Shown in pieces: positions 1 through 7,024 of a stretch of DNA of 17,013 nucleotides. Below the pieces are notes generated by a model. The model had not been told where the DNA came from, made no database searches, and saw only the letters and a program-made list of their open reading frames with translations. The DNA is from Acidobacteriota bacterium (lineage in GTDB: Bacteria; Acidobacteriota; Terriglobia; Terriglobales; Acidobacteriaceae), in contig JAJXXG010000772.1 of the NCBI GenBank assembly GCA_021781255.1, positions 1-17,013 on the forward strand, read 5' to 3'. How positions within the stretch are numbered: position 1 is the first letter of the stretch; each line of letters starts with the position of its first letter. The position numbers and the translations under genes are program-made.

Positions 1-413
1 CGTTGAGCGAGGCAATCGGACGGCTCGCACAGCTTCGCGAGGAATTGAAGGCGGCAATCGACGCCGATGCTGAGTCGTACAACGTTGTAATGCGGGCGTA
101 CAAATCCGCGAAGGAATCTTCGGATGGTGGACGCGCGATCAACGCAGCGCTTCGGCAGGCGACCAGCGTGCCTCTGGGCGTGGCTGAAGGAGCGGTGGAG
201 GTTGCGCGGATTGCTGCCGGGCTCAGGGCCATCAGCAATCCGAATATGAGTTCCGATCTGACGACGGCGATTGCGCTGGCGAGGGCTGCTCTGGAAGGCG
301 CGCTGGCGAACGTTGCAATCAACCTGGACTCGATCAAGCCGGAGCTGCCGGAGGATGAAGACTTTGTGAACCAGACGCGGAAACGCGCAGCCGAGTTGCG
401 AGCGCAGGGCTGA
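1..413 (+). CDS. Formiminotransferase-cyclodeaminase family protein, C-terminal part (5' end outside window)
   Basis: The visible 136 codons match the C-terminal portion of the cyclodeaminase (FTCD_C) fold: a D-x-x-S-Y-N-x-V stretch near the start, an invariant-looking vPLgvAEgAvEVARiA helix, then SNPNMSSDLTTAI and a final helix ending in ANVAINLDSIK. The family deaminates 5-formimino-tetrahydrofolate to 5,10-methenyl-tetrahydrofolate with release of ammonia, in the cytoplasm, usually as part of histidine breakdown. The reading frame is open to the left edge. The first possible start (TTG at base 3) falls inside conserved sequence, so the true start lies upstream and the gene is partial. Stand-alone cyclodeaminases are about 200 residues, so about one third seems missing. 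The upstream partner, such as a glutamate formiminotransferase, cannot be seen. The family call is firm; exact substrate is inferred. Confidence 0.8.
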   Translation, partial: LSEAIGRLAQLREELKAAIDADAESYNVVMRAYKSAKESSDGGRAINAALRQATSVPLGVAEGAVEVARIAAGLRAISNPNMSSDLTTAIALARAALEGALANVAINLDSIKPELPEDEDFVNQTRKRAAELRAQG

Positions 414-456
414 TGGTACCCGGGCGAATCCCGTGGCTTGTCACCCTGGACTGATA

Positions 457-462
457 TAGAAT
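457..462 (+). promoter_or_regulatory. Candidate -10 box (TAGAAT) just upstream of the DUF2306 gene
   Basis: TAGAAT ends ten bases before the ATG at 473, and no purine-rich ribosome site lies between (CTGCGCTATT). A TTGTCA lies at 438-443, but only 13 bases away, which is short for a -35 pairing. If the box is used, transcription would start at or close to the ATG. This is a visual call. Confidence 0.35.
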
Positions 463-472
463 CTGCGCTATT

Positions 473-1087
473 ATGGCGCAGCGCGATCATGGAGTCCTCG
501 GGAAGCGTTTGTTTTTCGGGGTCTTTGGAATTGCGTTCCTTTTCGTTCTCTGGCACAACGAGCGGTTCATTCTCGACGCACGCTCGCCGGCGTGGACGTT
601 CTTCAATCCGATCCGATGGCAACTGATACCGCACGGAGTTGGCGGCGCAATCGCGCTCATTCTCGGAGCGCTGCAATTTTCGACGAGGCTGCGGAGCCGC
701 CACCCTCGGATTCATCGCAACTGCGGCAAGCTGTACATCATTGCGACGCTTATCCTCGCGCCAGTCGCGGTCTGGATGGCGTTCATCATCAGTCCATGGT
801 TCCTGATCGTCTTCACCACGGTTCAGGCGGGAACTTTGCTGCTGTTCACCCTGGCCGCTTATGCCTGTGTTCGACGCCGCGACTTCGCCGCCCATCGTGA
901 GTGGATGGTGCGCAGTTATGGCATTCTGCTGATTTTCCTGGAAGGCCGTGTGTTGATGGCGATTCCTGCTCTGGCGCGCCGGGGCATGGACTCCATCGTG
1001 CTGGTCAACTGGGGCTGTATGGTGGTTACGCTGGTCGCGGCCGAGTGCATCCTGCGCTGGCAGCAACTGTTTCCGCAGCGAGTATAG
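473..1087 (+). CDS. DUF2306 family integral membrane protein
   Basis: A 204-residue membrane protein with an N-terminal hydrophobic helix (about residues 12-27) and several more helices spread through the chain (about 55-68, 84-105, 108-132, 145-165, 170-192). It carries the DUF2306 signature: an RWQLIPHGVGG stretch entering a helix, then SRHPRIHRNCGKLY between helices, and an AHREWMVRSYG motif before the later helices. The conserved histidines resemble haem- or metal-binding positions of cytochrome-like membrane proteins, but the family has no established function and ligand binding here is a guess. The ATG at 473 is chosen because it precedes the first helix without a charged extension. It has no clear Shine-Dalgarno site and a TAGAAT box lies ten bases upstream. 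It is followed by a 132-base gap before the glucosidase gene. Confidence 0.8.
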   Translation: MAQRDHGVLGKRLFFGVFGIAFLFVLWHNERFILDARSPAWTFFNPIRWQLIPHGVGGAIALILGALQFSTRLRSRHPRIHRNCGKLYIIATLILAPVAVWMAFIISPWFLIVFTTVQAGTLLLFTLAAYACVRRRDFAAHREWMVRSYGILLIFLEGRVLMAIPALARRGMDSIVLVNWGCMVVTLVAAECILRWQQLFPQRV

Positions 1088-1209
1088 GTGGCTGCGCCGG
1101 TAACCTCAGGCGTCATAATCTGAATTTCCCACGACCAAAGGCCTCCATTCGTTTCCCATAAACGCGCTCCGCAATTATCCTTTTCAACAACAATCAATTT
1201 GGCTCCCAT

Positions 1210-1215
1210 GAGGTG
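1210..1215 (+). promoter_or_regulatory. Ribosome-binding site setting the GTG start of the GH31 gene
   Basis: GAGGTG ends four bases before the GTG at 1220. An in-frame TGA at 1217-1219 directly abuts that GTG, so translation cannot begin further upstream in this frame, and the following codons encode a typical signal peptide. This makes GTG the start. Confidence 0.6.
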
Positions 1216-1219
1216 CTGA

Positions 1220-3784
1220 GTGCAGAAGGCAGGACGTTTCCTGTTTGTTGTATTTGCAGTTTTGATTTTCGCCGCAACGTCACAAGCGCAAACAACCGGC
1301 AGGGCCCAGCAGCAATCGGGCTTTGTCCGGCTGGACCGGGTCACCGCTTCCCGGGCAACCTCCAATGGAATTGAGATCCGCTCGGGCAGTGCCGTGATGC
1401 AGATAACGGCTCTGCGCGACGATGTGCTGCGCGTGCGCGTGGGACCGGCCGGGCTGCTGCCGGAAGATGCTTCGTGGGCCGTGCTGCCCGCATCGCGCAC
1501 TGCCTCAGTGGCTGTGACGCCGGAATCGACAGCCGCGACTTTGGGCTTCAAGACGGCGAAATTGCATGTGGCGATCCAGAAAGACCCTCTGCAGTTGACT
1601 GTTACCGACATGCAGGGGCATGTGATTGCAACCGAAATGCCGGAGCGTCCCATCGAGTACCACAGCGCGGCCTTTCGTGTGTACATGCAGTCGGCGGAGG
1701 ACGAGCACTACTTTGGCCTGGGCGACAAGCCCGGCCCGCTCGATCGGCGCAATGAGGCCTTCACGGACTGGAATACGGATGCGTTCGGGTGGCAGGAGTC
1801 GAGCGACCCGATTTACAAGTCGATTCCCTACTTCATGACCTTCCGCAGAGGCATTGCCGCGGGCATCTTTCTGGACAACACGTGGCGCGCGAGCTTCGAC
1901 TTCAACAAGGAGTATCGCGACGGCTATTCGTTTGGCTCGGAGGGCGGGCCGCTGGATTTCTACATCCTGTACGGTCCCGAGCCGAAGCACGTGGTGGAGA
2001 CATGGGCGTGGCTCACGGGCAAGACGCCGATTCCGCCGCTCTGGTCGCTGGGCTTTCAGCAGTCGCGCTACAGCTACTATCCCGAGGCGGAGGTGCGGCG
2101 CATTGCAGGCAGGCTGCGCAGCGAGCGGATTCCGGCGGACGTCATCTGGCTGGACATCGACTATCAGTTGAAGAATCGGCCCTTCACGATTGACCCTGAA
2201 CGCTTTCCGCATTTTGACCAGATGATCAAGGATTTGAAGGCCGAGCATCTGAAGACCATCCTCATCACAGATCTGCACATTGCCGATCTGCCCAATGCGG
2301 GCTACAAGCCGTATGACGAGGGCGCGGCGGGCGACCACTTTGTGAAGAATCCCGACGGCTCAACGTATGTGGGCGTGGTGTGGCCCGGCAAGGCCGTGTT
2401 TCCCGACTTTACGCAGCAGACATCGCGCGCGTGGTGGGGCACGCTCTACAAGGATTTTGTGGGCAAGGGAGTGGCGGGCTTCTGGAACGACATGAACGAG
2501 CCGGCAATTTTCGATGTGCCCTCGAAAACGATGCCCGACAATGTGCAGCATCGAATCGAGGAGCCGGGATTTGCCACGCGCACGGCGAGCCATCTTGAGG
2601 TACACAATATCTTTGGCATGCAGAACAGCCGCGGAACCTACGAGGGCCTGCTGAAGCTTGAGCCGAATACGCGGCCCTTTGTGATGACGCGCGCCAGCTT
2701 TGCGGGCGGGCAACGCTACGCGGTGACGTGGACCGGAGACAACTCCAGCACGTGGAACCATCTTCGCCAGACGGTTCCGCAACTGCTGAACCTGGGGCTG
2801 AGCGGGTTCGCCATGGCAGGAGCGGACGTGGGCGGGTTTGCCGGTTCTCCGCAGCCGGAGCTGCTGACGCGCTGGCTTGAGGTGGCAGCGTTTCAACCCA
2901 TCGACCGCGACCACACGGCCAATGGCACCAATGCGCAGGAGCCGTGGGAAGACGGCACGGCGGAAGACCTGGCGCTGCGCCGCCGCTACATCGAGGAGCG
3001 CTATCGGCTGATGCCCTACATTTATACGGCGGCCGAGGAGATGAGCCGGACGGGGCTGCCGATCAACCGGCCGCTGTTTCTGGAGTTTCCGCATGGCGCG
3101 CTGGACGGGCAGCCGCTTGACCTGAGCGACGGCGGTGCGTTCCTGCTGGGCCCGGACCTGCTGGTGGCGCAGAGCCCCTATCCCGACGAGATGGATGACT
3201 ATCAGGTGGCGCTGCCGCCGGTGGGCTGGTACGACTACTGGACCGGGGCGCGCGTGGACGGCGGCACGGGCAGGAAGGCCATCGACAACACCGGGGTGCG
3301 GCAGCCGGAGGTTCACCTTCATCGCACGCTTGCCACGCTGCCGGTGTTTGTGCGCGCGGGCGCGATTGTGCCCGAGCAGCCGCTGGTGCAAAGTACGGAC
3401 GAGAAGCCGCAGGGTCCGCTGACGCTGCGCGTTTATCCCCCGACGGCGGCGGGCGGAGACTGCGCAGGAAGCCTGTATCTGGACGATGGCGTGAGCTACA
3501 ACTTCAGAAAAGGCGAGTTCCTGCGGATGGGCTTCACGTGCCAGCGAACAGCGCAGGGACTTAACGTGACAGTCAAGCCGCACGAGGGCAACTTTGCGCC
3601 GTGGTGGACGGTGCTTTCGGTGGAGGTCTACGGGGCTGCGAAAGCGGCATCGGACGCCACCGAATCCGCGCTGGATGGCGCCGGCGCGGAGCATGTCTCC
3701 ACGGGCTTTGACGTGGAGCATCACCGAGTCACGGCGCTGGTTCCCGACACCGGCAAGGGAGCGGAGCTTCATTTGACTTACTGA
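1220..3784 (+). CDS. Exported glycoside hydrolase family 31 alpha-glucosidase
   Basis: An 854-residue GH31 retaining enzyme expected to release terminal alpha-linked glucose (or a related alpha-glycoside) outside the cytoplasm. Residues 1-23 form a signal peptide (basic MQKAGR, a hydrophobic core, then ATSQA before Q24). An N-terminal GH31 beta-sandwich spans roughly 35-260 and contains YFGLGDKPGPLDRR. The (beta/alpha)8 barrel starts near IPPLWSLGFQQSRYSYY. The catalytic nucleophile is Asp424 in WNDMNEP and the acid/base is Asp507 in TWTGDNSSTW. Further conserved barrel elements are GADVGGFAG and FQPIDRDHT. C-terminal beta-sandwich domains follow, including VFVRAGAIVPEQP and a domain resembling DUF5110. 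All key residues are intact. The start is GTG. The gene stands alone: a terminator-like hairpin follows it and purQ downstream appears to have its own promoter. Polymer degradation in the periplasm or outside the cell is likely; the exact glycoside cannot be read from sequence. Confidence 0.95.
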   Translation: MQKAGRFLFVVFAVLIFAATSQAQTTGRAQQQSGFVRLDRVTASRATSNGIEIRSGSAVMQITALRDDVLRVRVGPAGLLPEDASWAVLPASRTASVAVTPESTAATLGFKTAKLHVAIQKDPLQLTVTDMQGHVIATEMPERPIEYHSAAFRVYMQSAEDEHYFGLGDKPGPLDRRNEAFTDWNTDAFGWQESSDPIYKSIPYFMTFRRGIAAGIFLDNTWRASFDFNKEYRDGYSFGSEGGPLDFYILYGPEPKHVVETWAWLTGKTPIPPLWSLGFQQSRYSYYPEAEVRRIAGRLRSERIPADVIWLDIDYQLKNRPFTIDPERFPHFDQMIKDLKAEHLKTILITDLHIADLPNAGYKPYDEGAAGDHFVKNPDGSTYVGVVWPGKAVFPDFTQQTSRAWWGTLYKDFVGKGVAGFWNDMNEPAIFDVPSKTMPDNVQHRIEEPGFATRTASHLEVHNIFGMQNSRGTYEGLLKLEPNTRPFVMTRASFAGGQRYAVTWTGDNSSTWNHLRQTVPQLLNLGLSGFAMAGADVGGFAGSPQPELLTRWLEVAAFQPIDRDHTANGTNAQEPWEDGTAEDLALRRRYIEERYRLMPYIYTAAEEMSRTGLPINRPLFLEFPHGALDGQPLDLSDGGAFLLGPDLLVAQSPYPDEMDDYQVALPPVGWYDYWTGARVDGGTGRKAIDNTGVRQPEVHLHRTLATLPVFVRAGAIVPEQPLVQSTDEKPQGPLTLRVYPPTAAGGDCAGSLYLDDGVSYNFRKGEFLRMGFTCQRTAQGLNVTVKPHEGNFAPWWTVLSVEVYGAAKAASDATESALDGAGAEHVSTGFDVEHHRVTALVPDTGKGAELHLTY

Positions 3785-3812
3785 GAGCGCGCTCAACGCC
3801 GGCGCTCACCGA

Positions 3813-3845
3813 GCTGGCTGCCCGCCTGGGGGGCCAGCATTTTCT
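3813..3845 (+). terminator. Rho-independent terminator-like hairpin after the GH31 gene
   Basis: GCTGGC (3813-3818) pairs with GCCAGC (3833-3838). An inner CCC/GGG pair (3821-3823 with 3828-3830) extends the stem after a two-base mismatch, leaving the loop GCCT. The stem is followed by ATTTTCT (3839-3845). The T tract is short and interrupted, so this is moderate evidence. Confidence 0.5.
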
Positions 3846-3920
3846 GCGGCACACAGCCCGGCCTGGTGACCCGATACGCTCCGGCGAGGAAAGTTGCACA
3901 GTTGCCGCCTGCCAAGCTGA

Positions 3921-3926
3921 TACCCT
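3921..3926 (+). promoter_or_regulatory. Candidate -10 box (TACCCT) upstream of purQ
   Basis: TACCCT ends six bases before the purQ ATG, and the short spacer AGAAGC holds no good Shine-Dalgarno site. A TTGCAC at 3894-3899 is the nearest -35-like hexamer but lies 21 bases away. The arrangement would give a leaderless or nearly leaderless purQ message. Confidence 0.3.
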
Positions 3927-3932
3927 AGAAGC

Positions 3933-4628
3933 ATGAAATTCGGGGTTATCGTCTTCCCGGGGTCCAACTGCGACCACGATACCTACAACGTGATTGCGGA
4001 GATTGCGCACCAGCCGGTCACCTTTCTCTGGCATGACTCGGAGGATCTGGCGGGCGTGGATGCGGTTCTTGTGCCGGGAGGATTTGCCTATGGCGACTAC
4101 CTGCGCACCGGGGCCATTGCGCACTTTTCGCCGGTGATGCAGTCGGTGAAGCGGTTTGCCGATGGCGGCGGACTGGTGCTGGGCATCTGCAACGGCTTCC
4201 AGATTCTGACCGAGTCCGGGCTGCTGCCGGGAGCGCTGATGCGCAACGCGGGCCTGAAGTACATCTGCAAGCAGGTGCATGTGCGCGTGGAGACTGCGGA
4301 CAGTCCGTACACCAGCCAATTCAGCAAGGGCGATGTGTTGCAGATTCCCATCGGACACATGGAGGGCAATTATTTTTGCACGGCGGAGGATCTGCGGCGG
4401 CTTGAAGCTGAGGACCGCATCGCGTTCCGCTATGCGACGCCCGCAGGCGAGATTACGGCGGAGGCGAATCCGAATGGATCGCTGAGCAACATTGCCGGGA
4501 TTCTGAGCGAGAAGCGGAACGTGCTTGGCATGATGCCTCATCCCGACCGGTCAAGCGAAAAGCTGCTGGGGTCGGCGGATGGGTGGAAGATTTTTGCCTC
4601 GATGATTGAGGCATTGGCAGCGCGCTGA
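3933..4628 (+). CDS. purQ: Phosphoribosylformylglycinamidine synthase, glutaminase subunit PurQ
   Basis: A 231-residue class I glutamine amidotransferase that supplies ammonia to PurL in the fourth step of purine synthesis (FGAR to FGAM), working with PurS in the cytoplasm of organisms with the split enzyme. The N-terminus [15 protein letters not shown] is diagnostic for PurQ, as are [17 protein letters not shown] and [11 protein letters not shown]. The nucleophile is Cys86 in LGICNGFQ, and the catalytic His203 is in [10 protein letters not shown]. Length matches the PurQ family. The residue two after the histidine, usually Glu (HPER), is Asp205 here, a conservative change. Neither purS nor purL is in the window. 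The CpsB-like gene begins 34 bases downstream on the same strand and may be cotranscribed. Confidence 0.96.
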   Translation: MKFGVIVFPGSNCDHDTYNVIAEIAHQPVTFLWHDSEDLAGVDAVLVPGGFAYGDYLRTGAIAHFSPVMQSVKRFADGGGLVLGICNGFQILTESGLLPGALMRNAGLKYICKQVHVRVETADSPYTSQFSKGDVLQIPIGHMEGNYFCTAEDLRRLEAEDRIAFRYATPAGEITAEANPNGSLSNIAGILSEKRNVLGMMPHPDRSSEKLLGSADGWKIFASMIEALAAR

Positions 4629-4662
4629 GGTGCTTCCTGGACGAGCGGGAAATCGGAACCGC

Positions 4663-5511
4663 ATGATCGACATACATACACACCTTGTCTACGGCGTGGA
4701 CGATGGCTCCCCTGACCTTGAGACTTCCCTGCTGATGGCGCAGGAGGCAGCGAACGAAGGGGTTACGCATATCGTCTGCACGCCGCACGCGAGCGACGAT
4801 TTTCCCTATCAGCCTGAAGTCGTGGAAGAGCGGGTGGCGGAACTGCGCGAGGCGCTGCGGGACACCGTGGAGTTAAGCCTGGGTTGCGACTTTCACATGA
4901 ACGCGGCTAACATTCTGGATGCGCTGGCAAATCCGCTGCGCTACTCCATCAACGGGAGAGGCTACCTGCTGATTGAGTTCCCGGACGTGGCGATACCGCC
5001 GCAACTGTCCGACGCCATGCGCTCGCTCAAGGGCGCGGGATACACGCCCATCATTACCCACCCGGAACGCAATCCCGTGCTGCAGCGAAAGCCCGAGTTG
5101 CTGGCGCGGTGGATGCGCGAGGGCTGTCTTGTGCAGGTAACTTCTTCGTCACTTTACGGGCGTTTTGGCCCGGCAGCGGAGGCCTTTGCCAACGCGATGC
5201 TTGAGCGCGACTGGGTTCACTTTCTGGCCAGCGACGGGCATCACCCGGTTTGGCGTCCGATGCGGCTGAAGCGAGGCTATGAGTATGTGGCCGAGCGGTG
5301 GGGCAAGGAAACCGCCGAGAGGCTATATGTGAGCAATCCGAGGGCGGCGGTGGAGGGAGCGGCCTGGCCGCCTCAGCCCGAGGCCATCGGGCTGCTGGAC
5401 GACGTGCCGCTCTCCTTCAACGCGAAGGGCAAGAAACGAGCCGGCAAGAGCGGCAAATCGCAGAGCTTCTGGAGCAGGCTGTTTTCACGTTCACAGGACG
5501 CGGAAGACTAG
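4663..5511 (+). CDS. CpsB/YwqE-like PHP-domain tyrosine-protein phosphatase
   Basis: A 282-residue PHP-fold metal-dependent phosphatase of the CpsB/YwqE family, which dephosphorylates tyrosine kinases controlling polysaccharide export in Gram-positive bacteria. Related proteins occur in Acidobacteria. Metal-ligand motifs are all present: [11 protein letters not shown] (His5, His7, Asp14), CTPHAS (His42), GCDFHM (Asp76, His78), THPERN (His133, Glu135, Arg136) and SDGHH (Asp191, His193). The last 30 or so residues are basic and Ser/Lys-rich ([13 protein letters not shown]), ending in an acidic tip, unlike the compact family core. ATG 4663 is chosen over a TTG at 4606 because the family begins with MIDIHTH and the TTG would overlap purQ. 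No BY-kinase or capsule gene is nearby, so the substrate is unknown. Its stop codon overlaps that of the convergent SDR gene. Confidence 0.85.
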   Translation: MIDIHTHLVYGVDDGSPDLETSLLMAQEAANEGVTHIVCTPHASDDFPYQPEVVEERVAELREALRDTVELSLGCDFHMNAANILDALANPLRYSINGRGYLLIEFPDVAIPPQLSDAMRSLKGAGYTPIITHPERNPVLQRKPELLARWMREGCLVQVTSSSLYGRFGPAAEAFANAMLERDWVHFLASDGHHPVWRPMRLKRGYEYVAERWGKETAERLYVSNPRAAVEGAAWPPQPEAIGLLDDVPLSFNAKGKKRAGKSGKSQSFWSRLFSRSQDAED

Positions 5512-6248
5512 AGTCCCAGCCCGCCATCGACTGCAAGTATCTGCCCGGTGACAAAGGCGGGACCCGCCGCAAAAAAGAGCACGGCCTCGGCGACATCTGC
5601 CGCGTTGCCGTTGCGGTGCATGGGCGTGCGCGCGGCAAAGCGCGCGGCTTCGTCGCCTTGGTCGCCATCCATTTCAATCCAGCCCGGCGCTACGCAGTTC
5701 ACGCTGATCTCGGGAGCAAAGGCTTTGGCCATGGCCTGCGTGAGCATGTGCAGAGCGGCTTTGGAGGCGCAGTAGTGGGCGTGGCCGGCCCATGCGTTGA
5801 TGCCGCCCAGCGAACCGATATTGACGATGCGGCCGCGTGCAGCGCGCAGATGCGGGATTGCTTCGCGCGCCACGAGAAACGGGCCGCGAGCGTTGGTCTC
5901 AAAGACGGCGTCCCACTGCTCGATGGTGATGCGGTCGAGGGGAGCGGAGTCAAAGACGGCGGCGTTGTTGATGAGCACATCCAGAGGGCCGTGAAACGCC
6001 ACTGCGGCCTGGACAGCCGCGCGGATCGAGGCCTCGGAGCGCACGTTGCACTGCACGGCCTGGGCCCGGCGGCCCAGATCGCAAATTGCCTGTGAGGTTT
6101 GAGCTGCCTCAGCGGAGGAATTGCTGAAGGTGATGGTGACGTCTGCTCCGGCCTGCGCGAGGGAGAGAGCAATCTGCCGGCCGATGCGCCGTGCGCCGCC
6201 GGTGACCAGCGCCGATTTGCCATGCAGGGTCAGGGTTGGCACTCCCAT
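5508..6248 (-). CDS. Short-chain dehydrogenase/reductase (SDR), pteridine-reductase/FabG-like
   Basis: A 246-residue classical SDR, probably an NADP(H)-dependent cytoplasmic oxidoreductase. The cofactor motif is TGGARRIG (residues 16-23). The arginine-rich form of this motif is typical of pteridine reductases and FolM-like enzymes, which reduce dihydropteridines, but FabG-type ketoreductases are not excluded. NNAA is at 94-97, Asn119 in TNARG, Ser146 in NIGSLGG, and the catalytic Tyr159-x-x-x-Lys163 in HYCASK. The C-terminus [15 protein letters not shown] is canonical. The frame stays open 86 codons further upstream, but that stretch is Pro/Arg-rich, overlaps the preceding gene and lacks family homology, so ATG 6248 is used. 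It lies 22 bases after the stop of the upstream minus-strand gene, suggesting one transcript. No strong ribosome site is seen. Confidence 0.9.
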   Translation of the reverse strand: MGVPTLTLHGKSALVTGGARRIGRQIALSLAQAGADVTITFSNSSAEAAQTSQAICDLGRRAQAVQCNVRSEASIRAAVQAAVAFHGPLDVLINNAAVFDSAPLDRITIEQWDAVFETNARGPFLVAREAIPHLRAARGRIVNIGSLGGINAWAGHAHYCASKAALHMLTQAMAKAFAPEISVNCVAPGWIEMDGDQGDEAARFAARTPMHRNGNAADVAEAVLFFAAGPAFVTGQILAVDGGLGL

Positions 6249-6270
6249 GCTGATTGTGCGGCGAAGCGCG

Positions 6271-6864
6271 CTACTGCGGTTGGGTCTGGCTGGCGGCCGG
6301 CTTGTCGCCGGTCTGGCTGGCGGACCCGGCATCCTTGCCCTTGGTCGTGCTCTTCGAGTCCTGAGCGGAGTCTTTGGCAGCATCCTTTGCGGCTCCATCC
6401 TTGGCGGCGCCCGCGGGCTTGGCGGAGGGGCTTCCGGCGCTGGCTGCCTCAGGGGGCTGCTTGTAGATGGAGTACTGCTGGCCGGGGCGCTTGAGCTTGA
6501 CTTCAATCGTCATCTCGGGCTTGTCAATTTCGTAGTCCTGCCCGTACGTCTGATAGCCCTTGGCAATCACCTGCAGCAGCACCTTGGAGCCGGTTGGAAG
6601 CACGTCGATGACGGTCTTGCCGTCCTCGTTGGTCTTCAATTCCATGTTGCCCTTGTCGCCCAACAGATGAAAGATGACGGAGGCGTTTTCGATGGGGTCT
6701 CCATCCTCGTTGCGGAGGATGGTGACCTCAATCCGCGTGGTGGCTGGCGGAGACTTGTACTTGCGCCCGCGATGGCTTGTGGACTGCGCGAAAACGGCCA
6801 GGGATGCAGTGAGCCCGAGGAGGACTGCAAGCATGGCAAAGCGGGAAATGCGACGGCACCACAT
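6271..6864 (-). CDS. Exported protein with carboxypeptidase-regulatory-like beta-sandwich and low-complexity tail
   Basis: A 197-residue exported protein of unknown function. Residues 1-27 look like a signal peptide (MWCRRISRF, a hydrophobic core, then AVFAQ). Residues about 40-120 resemble a carboxypeptidase regulatory-like / CNA-B-type beta-sandwich: IEVTILRNEDGDPIENASV, then NEDGKTVIDVLPTGSKV and VIAKGYQTYGQDYEI. Such domains are very common in acidobacterial secreted and outer-membrane proteins. The final 65 residues are a disordered Ala/Lys/Asp/Ser-rich segment with imperfect AAKD repeats. ATG 6864 puts the basic residues before the hydrophobic core. A TACAAT box lies seven bases upstream. 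It precedes the SDR gene by 22 bases on the same strand, although the two products share no obvious function. Confidence 0.75.
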   Translation of the reverse strand: MWCRRISRFAMLAVLLGLTASLAVFAQSTSHRGRKYKSPPATTRIEVTILRNEDGDPIENASVIFHLLGDKGNMELKTNEDGKTVIDVLPTGSKVLLQVIAKGYQTYGQDYEIDKPEMTIEVKLKRPGQQYSIYKQPPEAASAGSPSAKPAGAAKDGAAKDAAKDSAQDSKSTTKGKDAGSASQTGDKPAASQTQPQ

Positions 6865-6871
6865 GGCCTCT

Positions 6872-6877
6872 ATTGTA
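6872..6877 (-). promoter_or_regulatory. Candidate -10 box (TACAAT, minus strand) for the 6271-6864 gene
   Basis: Read on the minus strand, TACAAT is followed by AGAGGCC and the ATG at 6864. The AGAGG is only two bases from the start, too close for a normal ribosome site. A promoter giving a leaderless transcript would fit. No convincing -35 hexamer was found at 16-18 bases. Confidence 0.4.
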
Positions 6878-7003
6878 CCCGCTGGCGCGCGCGACAGGCG
6901 AGAGGGGATATCTCCGGACCGGGAAGACGGGGACAGCAGGCAGGCCGGGGAGGGTCTATCGCGTTCTGATTGCAGAGACTTCCGGCAGAAGTGGCGAAAC
7001 AGG

Positions 7004-7009
7004 TAAACT
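7004..7009 (+). promoter_or_regulatory. Candidate -10 box (TAAACT) for ispG
   Basis: TAAACT lies 15 bases upstream of the ispG ATG in the 160-base divergent intergenic region. A conventional ribosome site GAGAGG (7014-7019) follows, five bases before the ATG. No clear -35 hexamer is seen. This start, unlike several others here, has a good Shine-Dalgarno sequence. Confidence 0.3.
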
Positions 7010-7024
7010 GAAAGAGAGGTCGCT

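Noticed and set aside
916..1686. A 256-codon minus-strand open frame bridging the DUF2306 and GH31 genes
   Set aside because: It overlaps two well-supported plus-strand genes and its translation has no domain or signal pattern.
2360..3796. A 478-codon open frame on the minus strand opposite the GH31 gene
   Set aside because: It is a shadow of a GC-rich gene with strong codon bias: its translation is Arg/His/Gln-rich, has no recognisable domain, and the plus strand encodes an intact GH31 enzyme.
4606..4662. TTG start for the CpsB-like gene inside purQ
   Set aside because: The family begins with MIDIHTH at ATG 4663, and the 19 extra residues are Arg-rich with no family match.
6249..6506. An 86-residue N-terminal extension of the SDR frame
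   Set aside because: It overlaps the upstream minus-strand gene, is Pro/Arg/Ser-rich out-of-frame translation, and the SDR fold starts properly at MGVPTL (6248).
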